Source: Larix kaempferi (taxonomy: Eukaryota; Streptophyta; Pinopsida; Pinales; Pinaceae). Taken from it: a stretch of 64,000 nt of DNA. Position numbers and translations under genes: made by a program. Location: contig BSBM01000123.1 in NCBI GenBank assembly GCA_027924585.1, positions 14,253,501-14,317,500 of the forward strand, given 5' to 3'. Shown here in pieces: positions 23,419-34,485 of this stretch (position 1 is the first letter of the stretch; every line of letters begins with the position of its first letter). The notes under the pieces were generated by a model, which did not search any database, had not been told where the DNA came from, and was given only the letters and a program-made list of their open reading frames with translations.

Positions 23419-23428
23419 TAAGGGGGAG
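23419..23428 (+). other. Polypurine tract of Copia-2
   Basis: AAGGGGGAG lies directly before the 3' LTR TGTTGAAA, as expected for the plus-strand DNA primer site. Confidence 0.9.
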
Positions 23429-24034
23429 TGTTGAAATATTGTAACTTCAAAGAATGTTATATTTGTACTTTATTATTCCGGAGATGTTTCATTCCTCTGT
23501 GAAGACCTTATTGTATATCCAGAGATGTTTATTCCTTCGTCGGAATGTGGTAACTTGGGTTATTAGACTTCCCTAGTGGGGGTCGGCCCTGTATGTGTTA
23601 TGTGGGTCAAAGGGTTATTAGACCACCCTAGAGGGGTCGGCCTAGTTAGTTGTAATGGGGTGTTTAACCCAGTGGTTAAGTTGGGGCCAACCTAGTTAAT
23701 GTAAAAGACAAGTCGAATATGTGTATAAATAGAGGAGGTGTGTTCCTCATTTATACACACATTGCACTCACTTGTGAATAGCGCATAAGTGAGAGAGAGA
23801 TCTGCTGTGGAGGAGAAGGAGATCATGGTTGTGGATTACATCTTTGTATTTGCTGGTCATCTATATTGAGGAAGCTTTGCTGGGTTTTCTTCCCCATAAG
23901 GGTTTCCCAGGATAAATCTGTGTCTCTTGTATTTATGTTGTGCTTGTTGTTCTTTCAGTAATCCTATATATGCTATTATTGTGAAATGGAATGTAATGAT
24001 GATATTTTCTGTCTTAGCATATTGAATCTTAACA
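23429..24034 (+). repeat. 3' LTR of Copia-2
   Basis: 606 bp, the same length as the 5' LTR, with scattered substitutions. TATAAATAG is conserved at 23724-23732. It is followed by the target duplication GATAT. Confidence 0.95.
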
Positions 24035-24039
24035 GATAT

Positions 24040-25577
24040 TAGAAGTCAGATCATTAGTGTGAAAATATGTATATTGAGACAAGAGTAAAGAATTGGACAC
24101 TAACACTTTCTTTGTTGACCACATGTCCTCTCTCCATATCTTCTACTCTTTTCAGTAGTTCAGTTATTGTTGTTTTCAAAGATGTGATTTCCTGTGTTTT
24201 TTCTTTCACTGTAGCTTGGCTTACAGCTAGCGCCTCCTTATATGGAATTTTTCCAAAAAAGTTAGTTGGTGTAACTCCTAATCCAATGCCAAGAAATAGA
24301 CCTCTTGCATCAACCCCTAGTACCTTGGCAAGGGAATCGTCCCTAGATGAAAAGTCTTGAGATGCAACTTCTACTTGTGCTTGTTCAACATTTTGCTAAC
24401 ATTGACATACAATTAAATCAGATCATAGAAGAAAACATTTCCAACATGTAAAATGAAATTTTAATCAATATTTAAATTAAAAGGTTGAGAACATACTATT
24501 GTTTCTCCTATAGCTGGTGTGATTGGAGTGCCATCCTTCTTTTGATGGCACTTCTTCCATAAGTTTTCCCTACTAATGCTTGTAGTTGTATCACCAGAGG
24601 CTATAGAGTTTTTCTAGTTGCAACAAGTAAAATAGTATGGTTAAGTTGTGACATTACAGTGAAACTAAAATATGCTAATATTTCTCATAATTAGATAAAA
24701 TATCATCACAATTGTTTACCATATCATCTTCGACCCATTGATAACCTCGACGTCTAGAGGTGTGCAAGTCCCTCTCCTTTTCTCTATTTTCCTTGTTTTT
24801 TTTCCTTATATCCTAGAAATCAATTGAAAATAACATATATAAGTCAACATTACAAGACAATAGACATTATAAGAAACTTGATTATATGATATGTGAACTT
24901 TTTCCTTACCAGGAATTTAGTGGTGGCTCATGATAGGACGAATTTTCTCCACACCGTCTCACTTATCCTAATTGGAGGAACATTTTTTAATCTTTCCTCT
25001 GTTGACTCATAAGGGTCACAGTATTTTTTGGTCAACCGATATCTATGACTATTTGCCTTATGGCCAATGGATTTCATACAATATTCTTTAAGGACCGGGG
25101 GGGGGGGGTTATGAATTTTTCCTGCAACATACAAGAATTGCATTTTTAGATGTCATACATGGTTTGAAAATAAACTTTGAAATCATCCAAAAATATAAAT
25201 GTTGAAAACAAATACACATAATCTCTAATACTCACATTAATAATGTTCCACAAGTCCTCCTTTAATTGATCAGAAACCTTCCTCCAATCAGAATAATTGA
25301 TTGGAACCCTTTCCCTTGCGAGCACACCTAGTAATGAAGATAGCTTCACAGAGTTTGGACCAATTGGTTGGTTCCTTTCATTGATATGAATTTCGATATT
25401 TTCCTACAAGTTATTGATTTCTACACATTTAGTTGCTCCTCTACCTTTCTTCTTGACTTTCTCTATCGATGCTTGTGTAGAGGGATCTTCACCTTGTATA
25501 CTAATATCTTGTTGGCATTGTTCTTTGTGAGCAACTTGTATAAAAGAAGGGCACCTAAAGGTGTTATGGATTTCTAA
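24040..25577 (-). pseudogene. Ptta/En/Spm-type transposase gene, 5' and central part
   Basis: The minus strand reads, from high to low coordinates: RGATKCVEI and INERNQPIGPNSVKLSSLLG, then VPINYSDWRKVSDQLKEDLW, then SIGHKANSHRYRLTKKYCDP and PPIRISETVWRKFV. This order matches the plant transposase Ptta/En/Spm domain (PF03004-like), which binds transposon DNA. Further exon-like pieces lie at about 24720-24820 (REKERDLHTSRRRGYQWVEDD) and 24067-24400, ending in a coiled-coil-like stretch (KEKTQEITSLKTTITELLKR). Introns separate the pieces and some stops occur. The reading continues beyond the Copia-2 insertion at 16.2-16.97 kb. Confidence 0.78.
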
Positions 25578-25840
25578 GTCATAAAATTTTATTTATGAAG
25601 AACTACAAAATTATACTTTAATGAGCTTACCTTGTTCTTCATGTTGCTCTGTCTTTTTTTGTGTCAAGGGATCTTCCCCTTCTACACTGTTATCCATATG
25701 GCATTGTTTTTTGTGAACATCTTCTATAAAAGAAGGGCATATAAAGGTGTTATGGATTTCTTAATCATAAGATTTATATTTATAAAGAACTAGAAAAATC
25801 TGAATTAATGGGCTTACCTTGTTCATGTTGCTCCTCCTAT
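25480..25840. repeat. Tandem duplication of an exon-containing segment, period about 178 bp
   Basis: Two diverged copies contain TATAAAAGAAGGGCA, AGGTGTTATGGATTTCT and GGGCTTACCTTGTTC-like sequence (about 25540-25640 and 25715-25820). On the minus strand each copy contains a splice-donor-like junction and a short exon of the Ptta-type gene, so this looks like an internal exon duplication. Confidence 0.72.
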
Positions 25841-27500
25841 TGAAAACATGAAAATGTATCTTTGTCATTTCCTTCTTTGTTAGGACTAGTAGAGTATTTC
25901 AAAGGAATAGAAGGTGTAATCTTCTTTGCTATTGTTTGTATTTTCCTCTTCTTTGTAACTGTAGCCAAGAATGTTATTAAACATATGCCCACCATCATCA
26001 TACAATAAAAATAAGCATTATACTGCATAAGGAAATACATTGTTCTATTTCTAAGTATTTAACTTCTGAGATGCATGTCCCTTTATTTCCCATTTGATCA
26101 TTTTGACGCGTTCTTTTTGAAAATTTCATAATCATATTTTTTTGATTTCGTGTCATAATATGCTTTCTCTGTTTTTTTTTAAATGATTAGAGTATTGATT
26201 AGCCATAGCCTATTAGATTGTTATTAAAGTACAAAGTAATATGTTCTAACAATTTAAATTAAATAAAAGTAGTATTCCCATTTGTTGTGATGGGGAATTT
26301 TTTTTGTTGTTGTAAAGAACTCACAGATGTAACCTCTTGGGTGGCTCAGCCATAGTTTTATTAATATAAAACCTACTCATTTCTGTTAAAAAAAATAATT
26401 TAAATTAAATAAAAATAATGATATAATTCAATCACAAACAATCACTTACCTCCATGTCTCCACTTGTACAAAGCCTGCATAACCAAAAAAATAAAGTCTA
26501 TCATCACTCAATTGCTAACTGAAAGTTGTTTAAACAAGTTTCAAAAGTAAAAGGGAAGACTATCTGCTAAGAGGAACAGATGTAATAATTTGAGAAAGAG
26601 AGAGGGTTAGGGTTTATGTTAGACACGTACAGTAGCCAACAAGATATCTTAGTCTCCAAGAGTGAAGACCCCTCAGCCTTAGAGGCTGCAAGCAGGACAA
26701 GGTTTACATAGGCAGCCCCAAAGATGAACACGGTAATGGTCTTGCAGCAGTGGGAAAGTGTAGTCCAACTCTAGTGGTCACAAAAAAATCACAATCCACG
26801 GTCATCCCTAGAGGAAACCAAAATTTTTACAAAAATTTTAAAATTTTGTAGCAGAGGAACCACTATTTTGATTTCTGTCAATAAAGAAACCACAGAATGC
26901 GTATTACACTTACTAAGCATATGATAAAATTTTGTACAAAATGCAGCACAGAATGTGTATTACACTTAAAATTTTGTAGCAGAGGAACCACTATTTTGAT
27001 TTCTGTCAACAGAGAAACCACATAATGTTTTCATTTATTATGTTGTTTTCACGAAAACATGGATAAAATACCTGCAATAACGCAGAACGCAGAACAAGAA
27101 TGTCGTGAAACCTAAGTTACACCTCACGCAGTTCACCTCACGTAGTTCACCTCACGCAGTTCACCTCACACAGTTCACCTCAATATATCCCAATAGCAAA
27201 GCTTCATCTTTCGTGGCGTTGAATACCAGAATCAAAGCAAGTAAACGTTGGCCTATGCAAAAGAAAATGGCACCCTTTCCCAGCAAAACTATTCACGAGA
27301 GATAAAATTTGAAAAGTTATGTTAGGGGTCCCATTTTTTATTATTATTAAATTTTGTTTTTTTTGTTTTTTTTGGTAAATTAAATTTCTTTTTTTTTGGT
27401 ATAGATAGCAAAAACACCCGAGTTTTCTCCTAAGGTTTTCAATGACCATGGTACTGGGATTCATGTAGGTGGACCAAACGAATGAAGGAGGGAACCAAAG
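25841..27500. other. Probable 5' region of the Ptta-type gene, then repeat-bearing spacer
   Basis: No clear domain is seen. Minus-strand exon-like fragments may lie near 25900-26040 and 26450-26480, each next to an ACCT junction like a splice donor. A 55-bp direct repeat (AAAATTTTGTAGCAGAGGAA, about 26846 and 26968) is present. T-rich runs occur at 27335-27400. Confidence 0.4.
27120..27181. repeat. 14-bp tandem repeat, about 4.4 copies
   Basis: Units CACCTCACGCAGTT with one or two base changes, head to tail. Confidence 0.92.
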
Positions 27501-27558
27501 AAATGCATCAAAAGGAAAGGAAATATTAGCCTATTGTGGTCGATGACATGAAGTTAAA

Positions 27559-27645
27559 TAATGTAATAAGCATGGCTTCTAAGGCATTGATTGTGAGGTT
27601 TATTTTTAGAAGGATGGGGACAATGATTTTGTTTCGATAGATTCA
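27559..27645. repeat. Direct repeat, left copy (partner at 29829)
   Basis: About 85 bp beginning AATAAGCATGGCTTCTAAGG and recurring at 29829-29917 with about ten differences, in the same orientation. The two copies bracket the LTR remnant and the 187-bp array, so the segment between may have arisen by insertion or unequal exchange. Confidence 0.75.
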
Positions 27646-27649
27646 AGTC

Positions 27650-28590
27650 CACCTATACTAACTGGGACCCTTCGGATGTATTGAATTGTAATGTAAAAAT
27701 TGTGCATATGTGATGTACGATTAATCCTAGCATGGAGCTCAAGGCCAAGGCCTTGCTAGTGAATTCTCAGCCTTGAAGGGATGATATTTTATGTTGTGCC
27801 ATCCATGTGTTAGTAAGCCATAGAAATTGTAAAAACATGTAGATGATTATAATGCAAATAAAAATACCAAGGGGTTGGCTATGGATGCAACTAAATGAGG
27901 GGGCTATGTGTATCCACTAGGAAGAGGTGACTAGGGGGTTTTGTGATTAGAACCTAGTTGGCTTCCATATGTCATCTTGAGAACCCCTTTGATTTTTCTA
28001 GTCGTCATTTAATTCTGTTGTAAGGAATTGGGTGAGAAATTTAGTCCATGAGAGTGATGGAGTATGGGTAGCCCTAAAATTCGTAAGGCAGGGTATGGGA
28101 TCGGTTTGCTCGACCCATAAGCCACTCCATCTCATGGTAATTATGTGTTATGATTGTTTAACTGTTCATATTTCATTCAGCTATGCTTATTTGAGTATGC
28201 ATATGCATCCATGTGTTTTTATGAATTTCTTCAATGATGAATAGGGACAAGTCTTGTTGAGGCCCAAGAGGTTCAGAATGTTCGGTCATGACTCTGTGGG
28301 AGAAATAGAAACCCCTTTTGTGTTCATGTTCCCTCTGTGGGTCAGATGAAGGGAGGAGACATGGCATAGTGGATTAGAGCTCTTTACAGGGTGGTAAAGA
28401 GGTATGGATGAGGATTGGGGAAACACCTTGGTTGGAAGAAGGAAAATTCAGAGTTCTCAGGTTTGGAAGAATATCATACACTTGCATGGGGATCTCCGAG
28501 AGCTTTCCAATATATGATACCAAGTTTTCCAAAAATGGACCTAGGATGAGAAAGCTATCAGCCTGAGAAGTTGGCAGTAACAGTGGTATA
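27650..28590. other. Gene-free segment, probably LTR-derived
   Basis: No reading frame with a recognisable motif. It leads into the LTR-like end at 29057 and may be the rest of that LTR, but no matching left terminus was found. Confidence 0.4.
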
Positions 28591-29057
28591 TGGTTGACTT
28601 TCGACTTTCTGAACCCGCAGTGTAGATTGCGGATCGCGGAAGTTGGAGGCGCGATTCTGCGAAGCTGAGACCTTTGGAGTTCCGACTTCCAACTCCCATG
28701 TTGTGGATTATAGAAGTCGGGGGCATGATTTGGATAAGTAGAGAATTGGGTGTTCCAACTTTCCTACTCCTGCTTCGCAGATTGTGGAATGCGAAAGTCA
28801 GAGGCGTATTTATTCGACGTCGTGTATTTGTCGTTCCGACTTTCCGACTCCCACGTCGTGGATTGCGGTAGTCAAAGGTGTGATTCTTGAAGTGGCACGT
28901 TGGGGTGCCGACTTCCGACTCTGACATGCGGATTGTGGACCAAGCTATTGCAACTATACGAAAGTGCATAGTTTGGAAGAAAAAAAATTATCAGGTTGTA
29001 TTCTAAGGAGATCCCCCATCACCTCTAAAGGGAACTGAGGGGGTCGGGGACGTTACA
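28591..29057 (-). repeat. LTR remnant with an internal ~80-bp minisatellite
   Basis: The right end reads GAGGGGGTCGGGGACGTTACA, which on the minus strand is TGTAACGTCCCCGACC, a start typical of plant Ty3/Gypsy LTRs. Inside are five diverged copies (28597, 28682, 28755, 28836, 28918; period 73-85 bp) of a CCGACTTCCGACTCCCA and GTGGATTGCGGAAGTCGG unit. These arms are partly complementary and could form a hairpin in each unit. No internal coding region or partner LTR is seen. Confidence 0.6.
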
Positions 29058-29067
29058 GATATACTAG

Positions 29068-29825
29068 AATATTGATGTGTGTTTCTTTAAAATATTGTTC
29101 ATGGATATGGATACCTCAAAGAATATTCCTTTAGGGAATAAGGCATGTGATTCCTTCCTTAATTATGTATAGAGCCTCAAGACCCCTAACTACTATTCAA
29201 AACCATCTAATGACATAGACATCCCTACTCAAACACTAAAGATACTTTCAAGAATCCATGTGTGTTTATTCAAGTTGTTCTTCTTGGCCATGGATTCTCA
29301 AAAGGTTAGTTTTTTATTAAGGCCCAAATTTTCTCCCTCAAACATGTATAGGGAACCCAATATCTATACTAGGTTCTCAAAACATTCTAATGGCACTAAT
29401 ATCCCCACTTATATGAATAATATGCTCTTGGGAGGTCATGTGTGGTGATTGTAGGAATTGTTCTTAGCCAAAGATGCCTGGAATTTCCTTTAGGACCTAA
29501 GTCGCACTCTTTTTTCCCCAACCATATCTATGGTGTTGGAACCTATAATTAGTCTTAAAATTCTCATTGTGCCACAAAAACCCCACTCATAGGCCAAAAA
29601 TACCGTGGAAAGGTCTATTGTGGTTTTTCAACATATCATTCTTGGCTATATATACCTAGAAGCTTCCTTTAGGTCCTAAGGCCCAATTTCCATTCCTTAA
29701 CCATGTCTATAGCCCCAAGACCCATACCTAATGCTCAAAAACTTCTTAACAATTCCCATATTCTGACTATAAGGACAAATATCCCCTCAAGAGGTTAGCT
29801 TTGGTGGTTGGAGACATTATTGTTA
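29068..29825. repeat. Tandem array, about 187-bp unit, four diverged copies
   Basis: Each unit carries, in order, a TTGTTCTTGGCCA-like motif, TTTCCTTTAGG with CCTAAGGCCCAA, an AACCATGTCTATAG-like motif, CCAAGACCCATACCTA and ATCCCCACTCATA. Units start at about 29070, 29255, 29440 and 29630. No coding sense. Confidence 0.72.
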
Positions 29826-29828
29826 GAT

Positions 29829-29917
29829 CTTTAATAAGCATGGCTTCTAAGGCATTGATTGTGAGGTTTATTTGTAGAAGGATGGGGATAGTGAGTTTGT
29901 TTCAATGGATTGAAGTG
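29829..29917. repeat. Direct repeat, right copy (partner at 27559)
   Basis: Matches 27559-27645 in the same orientation with about ten differences. Confidence 0.75.
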
Positions 29918-31687
29918 CATGACTAGTAATCAATTTTAGCTTACCACATAAGGGATGTCATTTTCATTTGAGGTTAGATGTTGAGGTTACATCCAAACAT
30001 AGTATTATTTCTAGTCGGTATCTACTGCATTTATACCTAGGTGGATTTACTGGTTACTTGATCAAATTAATTATATATCATTCAAGGTCCCATGCCAATA
30101 AGTAAGGATACCACAAGGATAAAATAATTGTACTAAATTAGTCTATTTCCATAGACTCTCTTATGATTCTACACAAGATATTTCCTCTTTATGCTATTAA
30201 TTGTAACTACTGGCATGATATGACTCATTATTGTTTCTCGCAGCCTTATAACAAAGAGATCTATCATATGTATTCAAAAAATTATGACTCATTATGATCT
30301 CTCTTCTCATGGAAATCATATGAGACAAAATTTGATTGGTGGTATGCCTTACAAATCTACTTTCTTAATTAAGATATTAATGAGGTCACTAGGGGTATTA
30401 GAATAATGAGAAGAGATATACGGTTAAGGTTAAGGTTCTACTTGGAGAAAACCTACAAGAACCTATACAAATCAATACATTGGTTAAGGTCCTACTTGGA
30501 GAAATCCTAAAAGAACCTATATAATCCTTTTAAATATTAAGAATTTTTATCATTACCTCTTCCAACCATATGAAATTATTATAAAGATAAAAGGAATTTG
30601 AACCATTAACCTATGTTTTTTAGACTAGTATTATACCATTGAAACTATTATCCTAATGAAAATCTGATTACTTGCTACGATATCCCTCCAGTCGATTTTC
30701 AATGATTCCTACCTTACATCTACCACACATCATGTGATGCCAATCTAGAGCCTCCACCTAATTTATGTATTTGCATTGTTCAAAGAACCATTTTAGTGGT
30801 GGAAGTGTAATAGTTTTTACAGATATCTACATGGGAATTTCTATTAAATTAGGTCATTGGAGAGTCAACGACAGGTGGCATATGAAATTATTGAACCAGG
30901 TGATCTCTAATAACGTTATGGCCATTGAACTGCACCTTTGAGTAATTTACTCACTCCCAAGTGAGATTTTTTGAGCTCTAAAGGAAATGAAGTTTTCCAT
31001 AGCTTCCAAGCCATTAAATGAGGGGATCGAAGCCAATTCTAACTCCTAAAAATACATTGATATGTTAAAATGGTGGTGACAACTTTAACATCTTGATCTC
31101 CTATCATACTAACAACATATATTAGTTAGTTTAAAGGTTGGGATATGTCCACATTAGAAACATATTTATATATAACCCATAAATACTCCCTACAATGTAA
31201 GTTATAGATATCCTTGACAAGCAATATAATAGAAGCTAGAAATGATTATGCAATAAGTAAAATAAGAATATTATAATAAACTAGCACCCCCTAGCGCCAT
31301 CCCCATAGCATATTCTATAATAAGGTTTAGCCCAAGGGAGTCTTCCTATGAGTCTAACAAGTAACAATATTATATTATACCTAGGATTATAGGCTCAATA
31401 CAACAAATTTTCAGGCCCGTCTAGATATAAGATGCTAAAGATTCGCTTTTTTGTCTTTTTTGGTTTTTATGTTTTTGAAAAAAAAGGAGTAACAAAGGGT
31501 CCGATTTCATCTTGTGGAGGCCGTATTCTTCATTTGTTGGCTGAGTTTGTACTGCGTGGGATGTGACATCATCTGGAGAGGACATAGTCTTGTTTGTGAG
31601 GATGATTTACTTTCTGTTGGGCGCATATCCTTACAGTTCCACATCTACAGTGATACCCACGCTTCATCTGGGACAATATCAAGGGTT
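29918..31687. other. Spacer without recognisable gene
   Basis: AT-rich. A roughly 65-bp direct repeat (CCTACTTGGAGAAA, about 30432 and 30490) is visible. A 65-codon plus-strand frame at 31514-31711 runs into the LTR that follows and has no identifiable motif. Confidence 0.45.
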
Positions 31688-31692
31688 GTTAC

Positions 31693-32471
31693 TGTGAAAT
31701 TGCCCACATAAGATCCAAAGAGATGATGTAAACCTCACTATGAAAGAATTTAGGAAGAAGAGAGAAGCAATAGAACATAGATCCAATAGAGGCAGAATAA
31801 TTACACACATTGCATTAATCAGAATAGTAACCGGGTAAATATACAATGCTGAGCATGAGGATTCGAATTCACTAGGTGTAATTCGAATTGTCCTTCATGC
31901 ACAGATCCATAATCAGTGGAGAGTCATCAGTGCCAAACTAGGAGTCTATCTCATCATCGGTGAAGTCATCAATGCACAAGTAGTGATCAACCGGGAGTCA
32001 AACTGAGTCTAACTGAGTGTGGTTGGTGTAACTGGCACATGGAAGCACTGATATAGTGAAGGAGACTCAGTGGGGGCGCTCATGGAGCTAACTGGAGTCA
32101 AAACAGTCTATCTAGTCACACTGGAGGTCCAAAAGAGTGATAAGTTCAGTTAGGAGTCAGTTAATCCTTAAATCAAGGAAGAACTGAAGATAACTGAACT
32201 AAACTGGACTGGTAGGTGAAGAAAGGCGCCCTTATCATGCAATAACTGAAAAGAGGGCGCACTAAGCTCTAGGAGAGCTAAGACTGATCCGAGAGAAGCT
32301 CCTGGGGCTAGTTTGGCAAGGGCTAGGTGCTGGTGCTGCAAACCCTAATTGCATGCAAACCCTAATTGCATGCAAAACCCTAATTGCATGCAAAACCCTA
32401 ATTTTGCATGCAGGACTGAAAATGTCAGAAATGTTAGAAGGACTAGGATGGAGTATAGGAATATCCTAACA
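31693..32471 (-). repeat. 3' LTR of the TR-GAG element
   Basis: 779 bp; plus strand starts TGTGAAATTGCCC and ends ATATCCTAACA. A minus-strand TATA-like TTGTATATTTACCC lies at 31833-31846. A four-copy AAACCCTAATTGCATGC motif occurs at 32339-32415, near the start of U3. Confidence 0.95.
32339..32415. promoter_or_regulatory. Four-copy telobox plus RY-type motif in U3
   Basis: The unit AAACCCTAATTGCATGC repeats four times with 18-20-bp spacing. AAACCCTAA is the plant telobox and CATGCA is the RY element bound by B3-domain factors; both are known cis motifs. They lie 56-132 bp inside the U3 end, where an enhancer would be expected. Function is inference. The same block is at 35132-35208 in the other LTR. 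Confidence 0.65.
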
Positions 32472-32482
32472 CCCCCCCTTAA
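32472..32482 (-). other. Polypurine tract of the TR-GAG element
   Basis: Minus strand TTAAGGGGGGG directly precedes the LTR start TGTTAGGATATTCC. Confidence 0.92.
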
Positions 32483-32618
32483 TCCATCCTGGGCCCTGGT
32501 AACTAGGACCAATGGTCACCCATACAATCAATGAAATGATAAAAAGAATACTGCCTCAATTTTTCTTTTTCTTTTTTTTGTGTTTTTATATTTTTGAATA
32601 ACTCAAGGAGCCATTACT

Positions 32619-34358
32619 CTAAGCAGAAAAGAAGCAAGCTTTCATCAGTGAAAACTTTGCAAAGAGACTTGGTAAGCTAATCCTCTGTAAAGTGCGAATG
32701 CAAGTGCTAGAGAATGTGTTGAATGTAGCAAGTCTTTCAGGAACCTTTTCTGTCACTGGAGCGAATGTATCATGATGAGTTTTCCCAAGGAATGGAAGAG
32801 TAAACCCCATCATCATGCTGAATCTCTCATGGAGAGGTGGATGGCATAATGCAAGGTTAGCATGCTGCTGAAGTCTAGTAGTTCTGTAAGCAAATACATC
32901 ATCAACTGTGTTCTTAGTAGTAGCAAGGACTGTGTGAGAACATGTTTCTCTTGAATCTGGACTAAGAATAGGTGTTGGTTCTGAATCTTCTTGAACTATG
33001 ATCTCAACATCAAAATCTTGATCTTCTTCCTCACTAGAATAGGAGTCACTGGAAGAGAAGTCACTGTGATCCTCATCAGAATCTGAAGGGATAGTTGGAG
33101 AGAAGGGCATGAAGTGGGAGAACTCATATGCCTTTGAGGCATGATTAGCAATCCCATTCGCTATAACCTTTCCAGTGGAGATTTCTGTAATCTCTACTGT
33201 GTCTGGACCAAAAATCACTTGTTTTGGAGATCCTGTATGAGTCATTTGATATACTGATAACAAATTAGCTGTAAGAGAAGGAACAAATAAGACATTTTTG
33301 AACTTACCATGCTCCATATGAACTGTACCCAAACCTTTGGCAGAAATCTGAGAGTTGTCTCCCATGTGAATGGTAGGCCCATCTTGGAGATCCAAAGAGG
33401 AGAAGGATTCTTCTTGTGCCATCATGTGGTTGGAAGCTCCAGAATCTATGAGGAGAGCTTTTGTCTTTGAAAAACCAGCCATCAATGCATGACAATCATC
33501 AGATCCACTTCCAGAATCAGACATCTTTGCTTCTTTTGGAACAACAATTTGGTTTTGTTCAAGAAGCTTGGTTAGAAGATCAATCTTCTTATGCATGCAG
33601 GCATGCTCAGGATGGTTTCCTCTCTTGCAATAGGTACAATTTGGTCTCTTTTGTTTGTCATTCTTGGATCTTGAAGGTTTCTTTCCTTTGCCTTTTTGTC
33701 CCCCTTTATCATTCGCTCCACTTGATTCACCAGCCAATAGAGCTAGATCTCTGGAGGTTTTGATGGCACCCATTTGAAACAGTTTGTTCTCTTCTTGAGT
33801 GAGAGCCTCAATGAAGTTACTTAAGGTGGGAAACTTCCATCCAGGGATGGACATTCGAACAGAATGAAAGGTAGATACAAAGACAGAAAATTGAGATCCA
33901 AGTTTGCTCAATATAGAGAGTATCAATTGCTCATCACTTTTAGTGATGCCACATTGCTTGCAATGCAAAACCAAATTCTGAAATTTGGAGAAGAAATCTT
34001 GAATGCTCTCGAAATTGCTAGGTTGAAGGGCAACCAATTCATTCTCAAGAATGTAGCCTCTCAGTTCGTCTTGTTTGCCAAAAAGACTCCTCAATTTTAT
34101 CCATAAATCATATGGAGACTTCAATCCATCAGCATGAAACAATAGATCATCAGAAATATGAAGGCATATGAATCCAAAGGCTTCATCCATTTTGTTTAGG
34201 TGCTTGACTCTCTTTTCAGCTTGATGTGGTATGGCATCTTTTTCTTCAACTATTCTAGTAAACCCTCTTGATTGCAAGAGTATTATCATCTTCCTCTTCC
34301 ATTCGAAATAATTGAAAGGAGTGAGAAGTATAGAAGAAGGATCATTCGAATTGCTCAT
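32619..34358 (-). CDS. Gag-protease polyprotein of the TR-GAG element, intact
   Basis: One uninterrupted frame of 579 codons starts 115 nt after the primer site. Residues 1-200 form a Copia Gag (UBN2-like) domain, with LTPFNYFEWKRKM near the start and LENELVALQPSNFESIQDFF at 104-123. A Lys/Arg/Gly-rich stretch (215-240) precedes the zinc knuckle C241-C254 (CX2CX4HX4C), an RNA-binding site. The protease motif LIDSGAS is intact at 303-309, and its downstream fold continues to about 410. Residues 425-475 are Ser/Asp/Glu-rich. DTFAPV at 530-535 resembles the start of Copia reverse transcriptase, so the tail probably joins sequences across a large internal deletion. It likely forms particles and cleaves Gag, with other enzymes supplied in trans. 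Confidence 0.93.
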   Translation of the reverse strand: MSNSNDPSSILLTPFNYFEWKRKMIILLQSRGFTRIVEEKDAIPHQAEKRVKHLNKMDEAFGFICLHISDDLLFHADGLKSPYDLWIKLRSLFGKQDELRGYILENELVALQPSNFESIQDFFSKFQNLVLHCKQCGITKSDEQLILSILSKLGSQFSVFVSTFHSVRMSIPGWKFPTLSNFIEALTQEENKLFQMGAIKTSRDLALLAGESSGANDKGGQKGKGKKPSRSKNDKQKRPNCTYCKRGNHPEHACMHKKIDLLTKLLEQNQIVVPKEAKMSDSGSGSDDCHALMAGFSKTKALLIDSGASNHMMAQEESFSSLDLQDGPTIHMGDNSQISAKGLGTVHMEHGKFKNVLFVPSLTANLLSVYQMTHTGSPKQVIFGPDTVEITEISTGKVIANGIANHASKAYEFSHFMPFSPTIPSDSDEDHSDFSSSDSYSSEEEDQDFDVEIIVQEDSEPTPILSPDSRETCSHTVLATTKNTVDDVFAYRTTRLQQHANLALCHPPLHERFSMMMGFTLPFLGKTHHDTFAPVTEKVPERLATFNTFSSTCIRTLQRISLPSLFAKFSLMKACFFSA

Positions 34359-34473
34359 CTTGATTGCTTGAACAAGTGCAAAATAGAAGCTACTGAATCT
34401 GCTGCTGCAACTGCTGGAACTTCAAAATACCTGCAAAAAACTCTCAAGAATGGAGGTAGAATATACTCTCAAG

Positions 34474-34485
34474 GCTCTGATACCA
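34474..34485 (-). promoter_or_regulatory. Primer-binding site of the TR-GAG element
   Basis: Minus strand TGGTATCAGAGC, the initiator-methionine tRNA consensus, immediately after the 5' LTR. Confidence 0.95.

Larger units (their letters stand above)
16973..24034 (+). mobile_element. Complete Ty1/Copia element (Copia-2), defective
   Basis: Two 606-bp direct repeats, beginning TGTTGAAATATTG and ending CTTAACA, bound a 5.85-kb interior. The 5-bp target duplication GATAT is present at 16968-16972 and 24035-24039. The primer site follows the 5' LTR and a polypurine tract precedes the 3' LTR. The interior keeps only the C-terminal reverse transcriptase and RNase H, frameshifted; I find no gag, protease or integrase. 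The LTRs differ at several percent of positions by eye, so the insertion is not recent. It split a Ptta/En/Spm-type gene. Confidence 0.95.
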
